A DNA stretch of 64,000 bases from CAZXFA01 sp964640085 (GTDB taxonomy: Bacteria > Actinomycetota > UBA4738 > HRBIN12). A program made the translations under genes and the position numbers. The notes under the pieces were generated by a model, which was given only the letters and a program-made list of their open reading frames with translations, was not told the DNA's origin and made no database searches. The stretch is taken from the NCBI GenBank assembly GCA_964640085.1, contig CAZXFA010000004.1, positions 1-64,000 of the forward strand. The letters are read 5' to 3'. This document shows positions 7,548-17,341 of the stretch, piece by piece; the stretch's first letter is position 1; each line of letters opens with the position of its first letter.

Positions 7548-8996
7548 TCACCACCGCAGCACCGCCGCTCGGTCCAAGAAGCCGACCACGAGCCCGGGGA
7601 AGATCCCCAGGAGCAGGGTGACGGCGGCCGGGACCGCGACCACCAGGCGGGGCAGCACGGTGGGATCGGGCTCGGCCCCCTCGGCCGGCTCCCGCATGAA
7701 CATCAGCACCACGACGCGCAGGTAGAACGCCGCGGCCGCCACGCTCGCGAGGACCCCGATCAGGGCCAGCGGCCAGGCGCCGGCCTCGACCGCCGCCCGG
7801 AACACGCTCACCTTGGCTACGAACCCGGCGGTGGGCGGGATCCCCGCCAAGGAGAACAGGAACAGGGCGAGCAGCCCGGCCAGGACGGGGCTCCTGCGGT
7901 ACAGACCCGCGTACGAGGACAGGTCCGTCCACCGCTCCCCCCGGGAGGACACGAGCATCACGACCCCGAACGCGCCGACCACGGTCACGGAGTAGGCGGC
8001 CAGGTAGAACAAGGCCGCGCTGATCCCCACTTCACCCGCGGTGGTGAGCCCGGTGAGCACGAACCCTGCGTGGCTGATGCTCGAGTAGGCCAACATCCGC
8101 TTGATGTCAGCCTGGGCGATCGCCAGGACGCTCCCGACCACGACGGAGAGCGCCGCGAGCCCCCACACGACCGGCCGCCAGTCCCAGGCCAGCGGTTGCA
8201 GGGCCACGTTGAACACCCGGATCAGGGCCGCGAACGCCGCCACCTTCGTCCCGGCGGACATGAAGGCGGTCACCGCGGTGGGCGCTCCCTGGTAGACGTC
8301 GGGCGTCCACATGTGGAACGGGACCGCGGAGACCTTGAACGCGAACCCGACCGCCAGCAGGCCCAGGGCGGCCACCGCGAGTGCGGTGTCCTCGGTCCGC
8401 CCCGCCAGCGCGCGCGAGACGTCGTCCAGAGCCGTGGAGCCCGTCGCGCCGTAGGCCATCGCCACGCCGAACAGGAAGAACGCCGACGAGAAGGCACCCA
8501 GGAGGAAGTACTTCATCGAGCCCTCGACCGAGCCGAGCCGGCTGGAGAAGCCCGTCAGCACGTAGAGCGACAGGGAGAGGATCTCGAGCGCCAGGAACAC
8601 CACGATCAGGTCCGCACCCACGGCGATCAGCGTCATGCCCGAGGTGGCGAACAGCAACAGCGAGTAGAACTCGGGACGGAGCTCGCCCGCGCGCTCGAGG
8701 TAGTGGTGGCCCAGGTACAGGCCGATCGCGGCCGCGGCCAGCAAGATCAAGCGCACGGCGACCCCGAACCGATCGACCGCCACCGTCCCGGCGAGGGCCG
8801 TGGGTCCGCCGTCCCATCGCCACAGGATGACCGATGCCACCGCGGCCCCCGCCACCCCGGCTAGCGATACGAACAGGAAGACCAGGGGCTCCAGCCGACG
8901 GACGAACGCGCCGCCGAGCAGGACGACGATCCCGGCACCCACCAGCATCAGCTCGGGTGCGATCGCGGAGAGCTCGATGGGAGGCGTCCGGATCAC
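7548..8996 (-). CDS. nuoN: NADH-quinone oxidoreductase subunit N
   Basis: 482-residue antiporter-like subunit nearest the NuoAJK bundle, last gene of the 14-subunit operon. Family segments seen: ALEILSLSLYVLTGF, KVSAVPFHMWTPDVYQGAPT and DIKRMLAYSSISHAGF. GTG start overlaps the nuoM stop as GTGA. The only NuoN in the window; a partner for the second locus, if any, would be beyond the left edge. Confidence 0.95.
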   Translation of the reverse strand: MIRTPPIELSAIAPELMLVGAGIVVLLGGAFVRRLEPLVFLFVSLAGVAGAAVASVILWRWDGGPTALAGTVAVDRFGVAVRLILLAAAAIGLYLGHHYLERAGELRPEFYSLLLFATSGMTLIAVGADLIVVFLALEILSLSLYVLTGFSSRLGSVEGSMKYFLLGAFSSAFFLFGVAMAYGATGSTALDDVSRALAGRTEDTALAVAALGLLAVGFAFKVSAVPFHMWTPDVYQGAPTAVTAFMSAGTKVAAFAALIRVFNVALQPLAWDWRPVVWGLAALSVVVGSVLAIAQADIKRMLAYSSISHAGFVLTGLTTAGEVGISAALFYLAAYSVTVVGAFGVVMLVSSRGERWTDLSSYAGLYRRSPVLAGLLALFLFSLAGIPPTAGFVAKVSVFRAAVEAGAWPLALIGVLASVAAAAFYLRVVVLMFMREPAEGAEPDPTVLPRLVVAVPAAVTLLLGIFPGLVVGFLDRAAVLRW

Positions 8997-10573
8997 GGTC
9001 GCTCACCCTCCTCCGACCGGGTCGGGGAGATGCCCTCCGGCGGTGAGAACCCCGCCTGGACCTCGGCCCGAAGACCGCCCGGCAGCCCGGCCTGGTCCGG
9101 CGTCACGCTCTCGACCCAGCGGACGACGCCCTCGGCGGCCGGGTCGATGCGGTCGAGCGTCACCTTCGGGTACAGACCGATGAACAACATCGCCGCGACG
9201 ATCGGGACCGCGGCGGCGAGCTCCCGCGGCAGGATGTCCCCGAGCCGACGGACGCGTTCGGGTTCGGGACCGTGGAACGTCTTCTGGTAGGCCCACAGCA
9301 CGTAGATCGCACCCAGCACCACCCCGGTCACGGCGATCGCCCCGAGCACGCGGTCCGCGGCGAACGCACCAAGGATCACCAGCACCTCCCCGACGAAGTT
9401 GTTCAGGCCGGGCAGTCCGATCGAGGACAGCGCCGCCAACAGGAACACGGCCGCGATCCGCGGAGTGACCTTCTCCAAGCCCCCGAGCTCCCGCATGTCG
9501 CGCGTGTGGGCTCGCTCGTAGAGCATCCCCACGCAGAAGAACAGGAGCCCGGTGGACAGCCCGTGGTTCACCATCTGGAGGACCGCGCCGCTGGTGCCCT
9601 CGGGGGTGAGGGTGAAGATGCCCAGCATCACGAACCCCATGTGGCTCACCGACGAGTACGCGACCAGGCGCTTGATATCCGTCTGCATCATGGCCACCAC
9701 GGCGCCGTAGACGATCCCGATCACCGCCAGGACGCCGATCGCCTGCGCGAAGTAGCGGGAGGCCTCGGGGAACAGGTCCAGGTTGAACCGAAGGATCCCG
9801 TACGGGCCGGCCTTCAGCAGGAGCGCCGCCAACACGATCGAACCGCTGGTCGGTGCCTCGGTGTGGGCATCGGGCAGCCAGGTATGCAGGGGGAACATCG
9901 GGACCTTCACCGCGAAGGCCACCAGGAAGGCGACGAACAGCCATCGCTGCACGGGCACCGCGAGCGAGAGCTGCTCCATCTGGCGGAGGTCGAAGCTTCC
10001 CTGCCCGAACTGCTGCGACGTCTGGAACCATAGGTACAGGATCGAGAGGAGCAGGAACGCGGAGCCGGCCATCGTGAACAGGAAGAACTTCACGGAGGCG
10101 TAGACCCGGCGCTCGGAGCCCCACACGCCGATCACGAGGAACATCGGGATCAGCAGGGCTTCGAAGAAGACGAAGAACAGGAGCAGGTCCAGGGCCAGGA
10201 AGGAACCCACGATCACGCTCTCGAGCAGGAGGAGCAGCCCCATGTAGAGGCGGACCCGGTGATCGGTCCCCCACGCCGAGAGCACGGCGACCGGCATCAG
10301 GAAGGCGGTGAGCGCGACCAACCACACGCTGAACCCGTCCACACCGACGAGGTACGACAGACCGACGGAGGGCACCCAGTCCACGCGCTCCACCAGCTGG
10401 TAACCGGTCACGTCGGGATCGAACGCCCCGAGCATCCCGAGCGCCACGATCAGCTCGGTCACCATCACGACCAGCGCGAGGGCGCGGGCCTGCAGGTCGG
10501 TCGCGGCCCGCCACAGGAGCAGCGCCGCCACCCCCACCAGCGGCAGCACGATCAGCAGCGAGAGCCGTCCCAT
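8993..10573 (-). CDS. nuoM: NADH-quinone oxidoreductase subunit M
   Basis: 526-residue antiporter-like proton channel. Seen: YLVGVDGFSVWLVALT near the amino end, VKVPMFPLHTWLPDAHTEAP with the trans-membrane lysine helix, DIKRLVAYSSVSHMGFVMLG and MVNHGLSTGLLFFCVG. ATG at 10573, two bases after the nuoL stop, with GGTCAGG-type ribosome site overlapping the nuoL end. A long open frame continues upstream of this ATG but it is only the off-frame reading of nuoL. Confidence 0.95.
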   Translation of the reverse strand: MGRLSLLIVLPLVGVAALLLWRAATDLQARALALVVMVTELIVALGMLGAFDPDVTGYQLVERVDWVPSVGLSYLVGVDGFSVWLVALTAFLMPVAVLSAWGTDHRVRLYMGLLLLLESVIVGSFLALDLLLFFVFFEALLIPMFLVIGVWGSERRVYASVKFFLFTMAGSAFLLLSILYLWFQTSQQFGQGSFDLRQMEQLSLAVPVQRWLFVAFLVAFAVKVPMFPLHTWLPDAHTEAPTSGSIVLAALLLKAGPYGILRFNLDLFPEASRYFAQAIGVLAVIGIVYGAVVAMMQTDIKRLVAYSSVSHMGFVMLGIFTLTPEGTSGAVLQMVNHGLSTGLLFFCVGMLYERAHTRDMRELGGLEKVTPRIAAVFLLAALSSIGLPGLNNFVGEVLVILGAFAADRVLGAIAVTGVVLGAIYVLWAYQKTFHGPEPERVRRLGDILPRELAAAVPIVAAMLFIGLYPKVTLDRIDPAAEGVVRWVESVTPDQAGLPGGLRAEVQAGFSPPEGISPTRSEEGERP

Positions 10574-10575
10574 GG

Positions 10576-12450
10576 TCAGGTCCTCAGCCCCAGGAACGCC
10601 AGGAGCGCCGCCGCCCCCAGCAGGAAGGCGAGCGCGTACGACCGCACGAACCCGGACTGGATCAGGGGCGCAAGTCGGGAAGCGCGCCCGACGTCCCGGG
10701 CGACCTCGTTCACCGCACCGTCGATCACCTGGTCGTCCACCGTGGTCAGCACCTGCCCGGCCCCCGTGCCGGGGGACCGCACCAGCCACGCGTACAGCGC
10801 GTTCACGTAGAACGCGTTGGCCAACCAGCCGGCGAGCTCGGGCTGGCGTTGCGGGAACGATCCCCAGTCCACCCGGCCGGAGGCCCATACCCACCAGGCC
10901 GCTGCCACGGCCACGACCGCGAGCCCCACCGAGGTCGCGATCAGCGCAGCCTCGGACAGCGCGCCGTGACCGACCTCGACCGCGCCCGTGACCGGCTCCA
11001 GGAACCGGTCGAGCACGCCGCCCTCGGCCGACAAGCCGAGGATCCCGCCGACGAGCACCGCACCTGCCGCGAGCACGGCGAGCGGCGCCTGCATCCCCCA
11101 GGGCGCCTCGTGCGCCCGGGCAGGGGTCCGGGAGTCCCCGAAGAAGGTCAGGAAGAGTGGACGGGCGATGTACAGCGCGGACAGGAACGCGCCGGCCGAG
11201 GCCATCACCCAAGCGAGCTCGCGTCCGCTCTGGGACGCGAAGCTCACGATGTGGTCCTTGGCGAAGAAGCCTGCGAGCGGCGGGATCCCTGCCAGGGAGA
11301 GTGCCCCGATCGCGAACCAGGTCGCCGAGATCGGCATCGACCGACGGAGGCCGCCCATCAGGCGAAGATCGGTCTCCTCGTCCAGCCCGTGCATCACGTT
11401 GCCGCTGGTGAGGAAGAGGAGCGCCTTGTAGAAGGCATGGCAAACCAGCAGCAGCATCGCCCCGGCGTAGAACCGCATGCCGGCCGCGAAGAACATGAAC
11501 CCGATCTGGCTCATCGTCGAGTAGGCCAACGCGCGCTTCACGTCCCACTGCCCGATCGAGGCGAGGGCCGCGTAGACGGCGGAGGCCAGACCCACCACCA
11601 GCACCACCGTCAGGGCCACGCCCGAGGCCTCGAACAGCTCGTGGGCCCGCACCACCAGGTACACGCCGGCGGTGACCATCGTGGCAGCGTGGATCAACGC
11701 CGAGACGGGCGTCGGGCCCTCCATCGCGTCGGGCAGCCAGACGTGCAGCGGCATCTGGGCCGACTTGCCGACTGCTCCCGCCAGAAGCAGGAGCGAGACC
11801 GCCGTCGCCGCCCCGCGGGTGAGACCGCCCGCCGTCTCGTCCAGCACCACGGAGAAATCGAGGCTCCCGGCGTGGATCCAGAGCAGGACGATGCCGAGGA
11901 GCATCGCGGCATCGCCGATCCGGGTCGTCACGAACGCCTTCTTCGCGGCGCTCGCCGCCGCCGGTCGCTGGTACCAGAACCCGATCAGCAGGTACGAGCA
12001 GAGGCCGACGCCCTCCCAACCCAGGTACAGGATCAGGAAGTTGTCCGCCAGGACGAGCATGAGCATGAAGAACACGAACAGGTTGAGCTCTGCGAAGAAG
12101 CGTCCGAACCCCGGGTCGCGTTCCATGTAGCCGACCGCGTACCAGTGGATGAGGGCTCCGACGCCGGTGACGGCGAGCGTCATCGTCATCGAGAGCGGGT
12201 CCACCCGGAGCGTCGCGTCCACCGAGAACGCCCCCGAGGCGATCCACCCGAAGAGCCGCACCGCGTGCGCCCGCTCCTCCCCCGGGAGCCCGAGCAGGTC
12301 CAGCAGGACGCCGATCGCGAGCGCGAACGCGAGGCCCACCAGGCCCGTGGCGATCCACCCGGCCGCCCTACCCAACCGTCGGCCGAGGAACAGGTTCAGC
12401 GCCGCGCCGGCCAACGGGAGGGCAGGGATCAGCCAGGCCTGGTCGAGCAT
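10576..12450 (-). CDS. nuoL: NADH-quinone oxidoreductase subunit L
   Basis: 624-residue distal proton channel of complex I. Seen: YLGWEGVGLCSYLLIGFWYQ, GKSAQMPLHVWLPDAMEGPTP, VSALIHAATMVTAGVYLVV and HAFYKALLFLTSGNVMH. The carboxy end keeps a lateral-helix-like region (LATVDDQVIDGAVNEV type sequence, about residues 555-600) and a last hydrophobic helix. Starts four bases after the nuoK stop. Full length for the family. Confidence 0.95.
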   Translation of the reverse strand: MLDQAWLIPALPLAGAALNLFLGRRLGRAAGWIATGLVGLAFALAIGVLLDLLGLPGEERAHAVRLFGWIASGAFSVDATLRVDPLSMTMTLAVTGVGALIHWYAVGYMERDPGFGRFFAELNLFVFFMLMLVLADNFLILYLGWEGVGLCSYLLIGFWYQRPAAASAAKKAFVTTRIGDAAMLLGIVLLWIHAGSLDFSVVLDETAGGLTRGAATAVSLLLLAGAVGKSAQMPLHVWLPDAMEGPTPVSALIHAATMVTAGVYLVVRAHELFEASGVALTVVLVVGLASAVYAALASIGQWDVKRALAYSTMSQIGFMFFAAGMRFYAGAMLLLVCHAFYKALLFLTSGNVMHGLDEETDLRLMGGLRRSMPISATWFAIGALSLAGIPPLAGFFAKDHIVSFASQSGRELAWVMASAGAFLSALYIARPLFLTFFGDSRTPARAHEAPWGMQAPLAVLAAGAVLVGGILGLSAEGGVLDRFLEPVTGAVEVGHGALSEAALIATSVGLAVVAVAAAWWVWASGRVDWGSFPQRQPELAGWLANAFYVNALYAWLVRSPGTGAGQVLTTVDDQVIDGAVNEVARDVGRASRLAPLIQSGFVRSYALAFLLGAAALLAFLGLRT

Positions 12451-12454
12451 CCCC

Positions 12455-12756
12455 TCACCCCCGCAGCACGCTCGCGTCGTCGACGCTCACGCTCTGACGG
12501 CGCCGGTACACGTTCACGATGATCGCCAGGCCCACCACCACCTCCGCGGCCGCCACCACCATCGAGAAGAAGGCCAGGACCTGACCGGACAGATCCCCGT
12601 GCATCCGGCTGAACGCGACGAGCGCCAAGTTCACGGCGTTCAGCTGCAGCTCCACCGACATGAAGATGATCAGGGCGTTCTTCCGGACGAGCACACCGAC
12701 GGTCCCGATCGCGAACAGCATCGTGGACACGATCAGGAAGTAGGAGATCGGCGTCC

Positions 12757-12760
<4 letters not shown>
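12455..12760 (-). CDS. nuoK: NADH-quinone oxidoreductase subunit K
   Basis: 101-residue three-helix subunit. The two functional glutamates are in FMSVELQLNAVNLALVAF and MVVAAAEVVVGLAIIV. The GTG start at 12760 overlaps the nuoJ stop (GTGA), so translation is coupled. Length and order match standard nuo operons. Confidence 0.95.
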
Positions 12761-13332
<572 letters not shown>

Positions 13333-13824
13333 CTACCCTCCCTCCTCGGTGCCGGGGGCGGTGCCGAGCGGCGGCGGCGGTTCCAGCAGCTGCGCCTTGG
13401 TGAGGACCGCTTCCTCGCGGGAGCGGTAGCTCATCTCGTAGGCGCTGGTGAGGGTCAGCGCCCGGGTGGGACAGGCCTCGACGCAGAGCCCGCACATGAT
13501 GCAGCGCAGGTAGTTGATCTGGTAGTCCTTCGCGTAGCGCTCGCCGGGGCTCGTCGGATGCTCCGGGTCGTTGTCGGCCCCTTCGACCCAGATCGCATCG
13601 GCCGGACAGGCGTACGCGCAGAGCTCGCACCCGATGCACTTCTCCAGCCCATCCTCGTAGCGGTTCAGCCGGTGCCGGCCGATGTGGCTCCGTGCCGGCG
13701 GAGGCTCGATCTGCTTGGGGTACTGCTCGGTCACGTCCTTCCGGAAGACCTGCTTGATGACCGTCGCCATCCCGCGCGCGATAGCCCCCATCGCGCCCCC
13801 GCGCTCGACCCGCGTCTGGCTCAC
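13333..13824 (-). CDS. nuoI: NADH-quinone oxidoreductase subunit I
   Basis: 163-residue two-cluster ferredoxin-like subunit. Two motifs, CIGCELCAYACP and CIMCGLCVEACP, bind N6a and N6b. The start is taken as the GTG at 13824, which overlaps the nuoH stop as GTGA; an internal ATG at codon 12 is possible. Normal length, without the helical extension seen in the other NuoI of this window. Confidence 0.95.
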   Translation of the reverse strand: MSQTRVERGGAMGAIARGMATVIKQVFRKDVTEQYPKQIEPPPARSHIGRHRLNRYEDGLEKCIGCELCAYACPADAIWVEGADNDPEHPTSPGERYAKDYQINYLRCIMCGLCVEACPTRALTLTSAYEMSYRSREEAVLTKAQLLEPPPPLGTAPGTEEGG

Positions 13825-14942
13825 CGGGTCGACACCTCCCGACCGGACCGGCCCGTGAACAGCGGCCAGATCAGCGAGAGCGCGAGCACCGCTCCGACCA
13901 GGACGGCCGCCCCGATCAGCACCTCGCGACGACCGTAGACGTCGGGCAGGACGACCACCGCGCCCGTCGCGAGCACCCACAGCAGTCCGGATGGGATCAG
14001 GAACTTCCAGCCGAAGGCCATCAGGCGGTCGTACCGGAACCGCGGCAGCGTGGCTCGGACCCACACGTAGACGTAGACGATCGCCAGGACCTTGAGCAGG
14101 AACCAGAGCACAGGCCACAGCCAGGGCAGCACGTCGGGCGCCGGGCCCCGCCATCCCCCGAGCCACAGCGTCGTGGCCACCGCGGCGACCGTCACCGTGT
14201 TCAGGTACTCGCCGAGGTAGAACATCGCGAACCGGATCCCCGAGTACTCGGTGTGGTAGCCAGCCACCAGCTCGGACTCGGCCTCGGGCAGATCGAAGGG
14301 CGGGCGGTTCGTCTCGGCCAGACCGGCCACGACGTAGATCACGAACGCCGGGAACTGCGGGATCACGTGCCACACCGTGTCCTGGCTCGCGACGATCTCG
14401 GACATCTTCAGCGAGCCCGAGTACATCAGCACGGCGACCAGCGCCAAGCCCATCCCGACCTCGTAGCTGATCATCTGCGCGGAGCTGCGGATCGAGCCCA
14501 GCAACGGGTAGTTGGACCCCGAGGACCATCCCGCCAGGACAATCGAGTAAACCATGAGCGAGCCCATCGCCAGGATCCACAGGATCCCGATGTTCAGGTC
14601 CGCGATCTGGAAGGGCACCTCGCGCCCGAACAGCGTGACCCCGGTGCCGAACGGGATCACGGAGAACGCGAGGAAGGCCGGGAGCATCGCGATGAGCGGG
14701 GCGATCGCGTACACAGGTCGGTCGACGAGCGCCGGCGTGACGCCCTCCTTGAAGAACAGCTTGATCCCGTCGGCCAGCGTGATCAGCACACCGCGCGGGC
14801 CGGCGCGCATCGGTCCCACTCGGGTCTGCATGTCGGCGATGACCTTGCGCTCCATCCACACGAGCAGCATCACGAGGATCAAGAGCGCGAAGAAGACGAT
14901 CACGACCCGAGCGACGAGCAGGATCCAGTCGAGCCAGTCCAT
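13821..14942 (-). CDS. nuoH: NADH-quinone oxidoreductase subunit H
   Basis: 373-residue membrane subunit. Standard motifs are intact: WMERKVIADMQTRVGPMRAG and ETNRPPFDLPEAESELVAGY followed by HTEYSG. The ATG overlaps the nuoG stop by one base (TGATG). Compare the altered loop in the second locus at 4067-5074. Confidence 0.95.
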   Translation of the reverse strand: MDWLDWILLVARVVIVFFALLILVMLLVWMERKVIADMQTRVGPMRAGPRGVLITLADGIKLFFKEGVTPALVDRPVYAIAPLIAMLPAFLAFSVIPFGTGVTLFGREVPFQIADLNIGILWILAMGSLMVYSIVLAGWSSGSNYPLLGSIRSSAQMISYEVGMGLALVAVLMYSGSLKMSEIVASQDTVWHVIPQFPAFVIYVVAGLAETNRPPFDLPEAESELVAGYHTEYSGIRFAMFYLGEYLNTVTVAAVATTLWLGGWRGPAPDVLPWLWPVLWFLLKVLAIVYVYVWVRATLPRFRYDRLMAFGWKFLIPSGLLWVLATGAVVVLPDVYGRREVLIGAAVLVGAVLALSLIWPLFTGRSGREVSTR

Positions 14943-17341
14943 CACGCCGCTCCTTCCGCGGACGCATCCGCCACCGTCTCGACGGTCGCGGTGGTGACGA
15001 ACCCGCCGGACAGCAGCCGGTTGGTGGTCAGGCTCGGCTGGTTGAAGGGCACGAACACCGCGCCCGGCGCGACGTGGCCCGTGATCCGCACCGGAAGGAT
15101 GGCCTCCCCCGCCCGGGTGGTCACCCGGACCGGGCGCCCGTCGGCCGCTCCGATCTTCTCCGCGTCCTCCGGGTTGACCTCCGCGAACGCCTCCTCCTCC
15201 AGGGCGGCCTTGACCTCGACGGCGTCCTGCGAGAGCCGGCCCTCGTCCAGCAGCAGCGGGTAGCTGAAGAGCGTGAGGTCGCCCAGGAGCTGCGGCCGCC
15301 CGGTGCCCGTCCAGGCGTCCGAGCGTACCGTCACCTCGCGCGGCTCGAGCAGCCCGGCAGCCTCCTCCCGGAGTTCCTCCAGCGTCCCGAACCCCAGGTC
15401 GCCGCCCGCCGCCCGAGCAAGCGCCGCAAGGATCTCCCAGTCCGGACGCGCGACGCCCGCCGGCCCCCGCACGGCACGGAACCGCTGCACCCGACCCTCC
15501 CAATCGGTGGTCTGCCCCTCCCGCTCGACCCAGGCCGCCGCCGGCAGGAAAGCGTCCGCGAACACCTCGAGATCGCCGAGCTCCAACCCCTGCACCACCT
15601 TGACGGGGACGTTCTCCAGCGCCCGACGCGCGAGCGCCGCGTCGGGGAAGTCCGTGAGCGGGTCGACGCCGAGCAGGAACAGCACGTCTATCTCGCGAGC
15701 CGCGCACGCTCGCAGGATCGCCTCCGTCGAGCGCCCTTCGCCCGCCGGGAGCTCCCCCCAGACCCGCTCGACGTCCGCGCGGTCGGCCTCGACCCCAACC
15801 CGGCGCCCGCCCGGCAGGAGCGCCGGGTGGACGCCCGCACGGAGCAGGCCCCGATCGTTCGCGCGTCGCGGGACCAGGGCGAATCGGGCCCCGAACCGCT
15901 GGGCCAGCGAGAGTGCCACCCCCGCCGCCAGCGGGTGCTCGGCCAGGCGCTCGCCGGCGAGCACCACCGCCCCGTCCGCCGCCTGGCGGAGGGCGGCCGC
16001 CGCCCGCGCCTCGAAGGATCCCTCCGGGGCATCGCCGTCGTGGATCCGTTCGAGCAGGTAGGACTGATGCTCTGGTCGGCAGAGCTCGTGCTCGGCGACG
16101 TCCCACAGCCTGGTTCGTCGAGGGTGGACGACGAAGACCTTCGCTCCCCGACGAGCGGCCTTGCGGATCCGTAGGTGCAGGATCGGGACCTCCTGCTCGG
16201 CGTCGAGGCCGACCACGAGGATCGTCCGAGCGCGCTCCACGTCGAGGTACGAGGTTCGCATCGGTGCCGCGGCCACCAGCTCCTCGGCACGACCGGCGTG
16301 GAAGACGCGGCGGTGATCCAGGTCGTTGGTGCCGAACACCGTCCTTGCGAGCTTCGACAGCGCGTAAGCGTCCTCGTCCGCGAGCCGTCCTCCCGCGACG
16401 AACGCCACCCGAGCATCGGAGCACCAGCCGGCGACGCGGCCGAACACCTCTCCGAACGACGCCGGCTCGAGGCCACGCCCGCGGAGCAGAGGTGTCGTGA
16501 TCCGCGTCGGCGCGTCGGCACTCCGGAAGGCGAACCGGCCCTTGTCGCAGATCCACGCGTCGTTCACCTCGGCGTGCTCGCGCGCCAGCACGCGTACGAC
16601 GCGGCCCCGGCGCAGATCCACCTTCACGTTGCACCCGGCGCTGCAGTGCTGGCAAACCGAGTCGGCGCTCGACAGGTCGAACGGCCGGGCGACGAACCGG
16701 TACGGCGTGGCCGTCAGCGCCCCGACCGGGCAGATCTGGATCGTGTTGCCGCTGAACGGCGACCGGAAGTCCTCGCCCGCCGCGATCGAGACGCGCTCGC
16801 CCGCCCCTCGCGCGTACAGCTCGATGAACCGGTCGCCGCTGATCTGATCGCAGAAGCGGGTGCAGCGCGCGCAGAGCACGCACCGCTCGCGGTCCAGGCC
16901 CACGAGCGGGGAGAGCGGGATCGGCTTCTCGAAGGTGCGCTTGGCTTCGACGTACCGGCTCTCGCCTGGGCCGAACGCGAGCGCCTGGTCCTGGAGCGGA
17001 CATTCGCCCCCGCGATCGCACACGGGGCAGTCCAGCGGATGGTTCAGGAGGAGGAACTCGAGGTTGGCGACCTGCGCCTCGCGTGCCTCCTCCGAGGTGT
17101 TCTGGGTCCTGACGACCATCCCCGACCCGACCTCGGCGGTGCACGAGGTGAAGAGCTTGCGCTGTCCCTCCACCTCCACGTAGCACTGGCGGCAGGCCCC
17201 GACCGGATCCAGGAAGGGGTGGTCGCAGAACCGCGGGATCTCGATGCCGAGCTGCTCGGCGGCGCGGATGATCAGGGTGCCGGCGGGCACCGTCACCTCC
17301 TTGTCGTCGATCGTGAGCGTGACCGGCTCAGCGCCGCTCAT
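14942..17341 (-). CDS. nuoG: NADH-quinone oxidoreductase subunit G
   Basis: 799-residue iron-sulfur subunit of the NADH module. Amino end has a [2Fe-2S] set (FCDHPFLDPVGACRQCYVEV with a later Cys in LFTSCTAEV), then HPLDCPVCDRGGECPLQ for the His-ligated N5 cluster and CVLCARCTRFC for N4. CQHCSAGC with a further Cys in DAWICDKGRF is the optional N7-type site, here retained. The rest is a molybdopterin-oxidoreductase-like domain without the catalytic role. ATG overlaps the nuoF stop (ATGA). Part of the complete operon. Confidence 0.95.
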   Translation of the reverse strand: MSGAEPVTLTIDDKEVTVPAGTLIIRAAEQLGIEIPRFCDHPFLDPVGACRQCYVEVEGQRKLFTSCTAEVGSGMVVRTQNTSEEAREAQVANLEFLLLNHPLDCPVCDRGGECPLQDQALAFGPGESRYVEAKRTFEKPIPLSPLVGLDRERCVLCARCTRFCDQISGDRFIELYARGAGERVSIAAGEDFRSPFSGNTIQICPVGALTATPYRFVARPFDLSSADSVCQHCSAGCNVKVDLRRGRVVRVLAREHAEVNDAWICDKGRFAFRSADAPTRITTPLLRGRGLEPASFGEVFGRVAGWCSDARVAFVAGGRLADEDAYALSKLARTVFGTNDLDHRRVFHAGRAEELVAAAPMRTSYLDVERARTILVVGLDAEQEVPILHLRIRKAARRGAKVFVVHPRRTRLWDVAEHELCRPEHQSYLLERIHDGDAPEGSFEARAAAALRQAADGAVVLAGERLAEHPLAAGVALSLAQRFGARFALVPRRANDRGLLRAGVHPALLPGGRRVGVEADRADVERVWGELPAGEGRSTEAILRACAAREIDVLFLLGVDPLTDFPDAALARRALENVPVKVVQGLELGDLEVFADAFLPAAAWVEREGQTTDWEGRVQRFRAVRGPAGVARPDWEILAALARAAGGDLGFGTLEELREEAAGLLEPREVTVRSDAWTGTGRPQLLGDLTLFSYPLLLDEGRLSQDAVEVKAALEEEAFAEVNPEDAEKIGAADGRPVRVTTRAGEAILPVRITGHVAPGAVFVPFNQPSLTTNRLLSGGFVTTATVETVADASAEGAA

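Noticed and set aside
13821..17186. 1121-codon frame that seems to extend nuoH far upstream
   Set aside because: The part above 14942 is an off-frame reading of nuoG; real NuoH starts at the ATG that overlaps the nuoG stop.
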